64,000 nt of DNA, from NCBI GenBank assembly GCA_934725855.1, contig CAKVCL010000003.1:105029-169028 (forward strand). The letters run 5' to 3'. A program made the translations under genes and the position numbers. Below are positions 62,968 through 64,000 of this stretch, one piece after another. Under the pieces are notes generated by a model. The model had not been told where the DNA came from and did no database searches. It saw nothing but the letters and a program-made list of their open reading frames with translations. The DNA comes from an uncultured Cellulosilyticum sp. Its GTDB lineage: Bacteria > Bacillota > Clostridia > Lachnospirales > Cellulosilyticaceae. Every line of letters starts with the position of its first letter. The stretch's first letter is position 1.

Positions 62968-63750
62968 TTACTTCGCTACTACCTCTGGGTAATCTACTCG
63001 ATCATAATCTTTTACCCAATATATCGCACCTGTATCCGTTCTATCTATATATCCATATGCTAATAATTCATTTTTTAGTAGTTTAAAATCTACAAAAATA
63101 CTTTCTAAAATCTGGTTCATTTCAACTTCTGTATATCTTCTTCCTACATAGAAGTTAACCATAATCGCCTCTAAAATAACTTTTCTATTTCTCTCATAAT
63201 TAGGGTAAGACTTAAGCCTTCCTGTTTCTGTCATATACTTATCTAAAATCCGTTTTCTCTCTTTATCAGAGACTACTACTTCTTCAGCTTCTACTTTATC
63301 TCTAGTATTTTGTGGATTTATTTTGCCTATTACCTTTTCTTCCATTAATAAGTCCATTAATGAAATAAACATCTTGTTTTGTCTTTCTCTTTCTCTTAGC
63401 TTATATCTATGGTTTCTAATCGTAGAACTTGATACTCCCAAACGCTCAGCAATCTCCTTGTCACTTAACCCCTCAGCAAAAAAGTTTAGAAGCTGCAATT
63501 GCAACTCTGATATGCCCATATTATTTGCTTTTGTTTTAAGTAAAATCTCTTTTACAGAGCTATGTTTAGATTTAATATGAAATTCTATTGCTTTCTTTCC
63601 TTCATATAGCTTATTAGAAAAGCTATAAATCTCCCCTTTTTCAAATTGCTTACCACAAATTAGGCATGTATAACCTTTTTTATCTTCATAAAAACCTTGC
63701 TTAATCTCTTCAATTGAATATCCATCAAATAATTCTGCTTCATAAGCCAT
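62968..63750 (-). CDS. Transcriptional regulator: zinc-finger-like N-terminus, LuxR-type HTH, DUF2087
   Basis: Protein of 260 residues with three parts. Residues 26-63 have a C2H2-like pattern (YTCLICGKQF, then EFHIKSKH). About 75-130 is a LuxR-type HTH: LQLLNFFAEGLSDKEIAERL with the recognition helix VSSSTIRNHRYKLRERE. About 165-255 is DUF2087, with LKSYPNYERNRKVILEAI and YTEVEMNQILESI. DUF2087 is found in bacterial regulators linked to an MgtE-like or ArsR context and is RNA/DNA-binding-like. No receiver domain is present, so the signal may be metal or redox acting on the finger. The remaining 63751-64000 shows only AT-rich DNA. Confidence 0.8.
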   Translation of the reverse strand: MAYEAELFDGYSIEEIKQGFYEDKKGYTCLICGKQFEKGEIYSFSNKLYEGKKAIEFHIKSKHSSVKEILLKTKANNMGISELQLQLLNFFAEGLSDKEIAERLGVSSSTIRNHRYKLRERERQNKMFISLMDLLMEEKVIGKINPQNTRDKVEAEEVVVSDKERKRILDKYMTETGRLKSYPNYERNRKVILEAIMVNFYVGRRYTEVEMNQILESIFVDFKLLKNELLAYGYIDRTDTGAIYWVKDYDRVDYPEVVAK

Positions 63751-64000
63751 TGTAACTTCCCCTTCTCTATCTACCCTTTATAATTTTCTTACATCTACAA
63801 TATTAGATTACTATTTTTTTCCATTTTTGTCCACTTTTTATAGATATTTTTTAAATTTTTTATACATATTCTTTATTACCTTCATTTAACAGCGCCAATA
63901 ATTCTACATGCAATTTTTTTATCTATACACCACTTTACAAGAAAGTAGTTTATAAATTCCAATAAATACAAGTGACCAAGTCATTCATTTCTGTAAATAC

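Overview
The window is AT-rich DNA from a Gram-positive, endospore-forming anaerobe of the Clostridia. The sporulation genes (a SipL-like DUF3794/LysM protein, YabG, a CotS-like protein, a broken SpoIIP paralogue), strong AGGAGG ribosome binding sites, riboswitches and T-box control, a sodium-pump decarboxylase pair and an iron alcohol dehydrogenase all support this. A relic of a GH9-type cellulase N-domain hints at a cellulolytic lineage of Lachnospirales, perhaps near Cellulosilyticum. That genus guess is inference. No rRNA or tRNA genes were seen.

Layout. 1-2.3 kb: end of a two-component/ABC module of the BceRS-ABC type, cut by the window edge. 2.4-6.7 kb: FUSC-family membrane protein, BAAT-like hydrolase, AraC/GyrI regulator. 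6.9-11.4 kb: decayed region with a complete IS4 element, a histidine kinase fragment joined to a frameshifted spoIIP-like gene, intact rlmH, and an AAA ATPase gene with an in-frame stop. 11.5-15.8 kb: small regulators, then an ABC uptake system (trpXYZ type) behind a T-box whose apparent specifier codon is TGG (Trp). 15.9-17.1 kb: NiCo (czcD) riboswitch and its CDF metal exporter. 17.3-22.8 kb: secreted beta-helix-like protein, pgcA, gntR-ispE. 23-28.4 kb: sporulation block sipL, yabG, a PEGA protein and cotS. 28.6-36.9 kb: DUF4340, cca, a polar amino-acid ABC operon, FMN-riboswitch-controlled ribU, an L,D-transpeptidase and tcdA. 37-42.8 kb (plus strand): a protein resembling the N-terminal part of HerA/DUF87-type ATPases, a zinc-ribbon protein, a TPM protein, a DUF4342 protein, and oadG-oadB. 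43-44.8 kb: GH9 relic interrupted by an IS30 element whose transposase looks internally shortened, and a coiled-coil protein. 45-52 kb: MarR plus a heterodimeric ABC exporter, and a calcium-type P-ATPase. 52.3-56.8 kb: truncated AbrB-like ORF, acyltransferase, and a MutS2-like/KOW/GNAT operon. 57-64 kb: iron alcohol dehydrogenase, Nudix, aroB, clpS-clpA, and a LuxR-HTH/DUF2087 regulator.

Most notable is the operon read leftward from about 56.7 kb. A good promoter starts a roughly 500-nt leader that carries an 11-codon ORF with a near-perfect Shine-Dalgarno, a series of hairpins and two intrinsic-terminator-like structures. It then enters a MutS2-like ATPase without an Smr domain. The KOW-like C-terminal part of that ATPase lies in a second ORF in the -1 frame, directly after an in-frame A AAA AAG slippery heptamer, and a GNAT acetyltransferase follows. 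MutS2 proteins are known to act on stalled ribosomes, and this leader layout resembles ribosome-mediated attenuation of antibiotic-resistance genes. The operon is therefore a candidate translation-stress system with a programmed frameshift; this is inference.

Other control devices read directly from sequence include a Trp T-box, NiCo and FMN riboswitches with visible terminators, a MarR-type operator enclosing a promoter, and two long hairpin repeats with similar termini that may belong to a MITE-like family.
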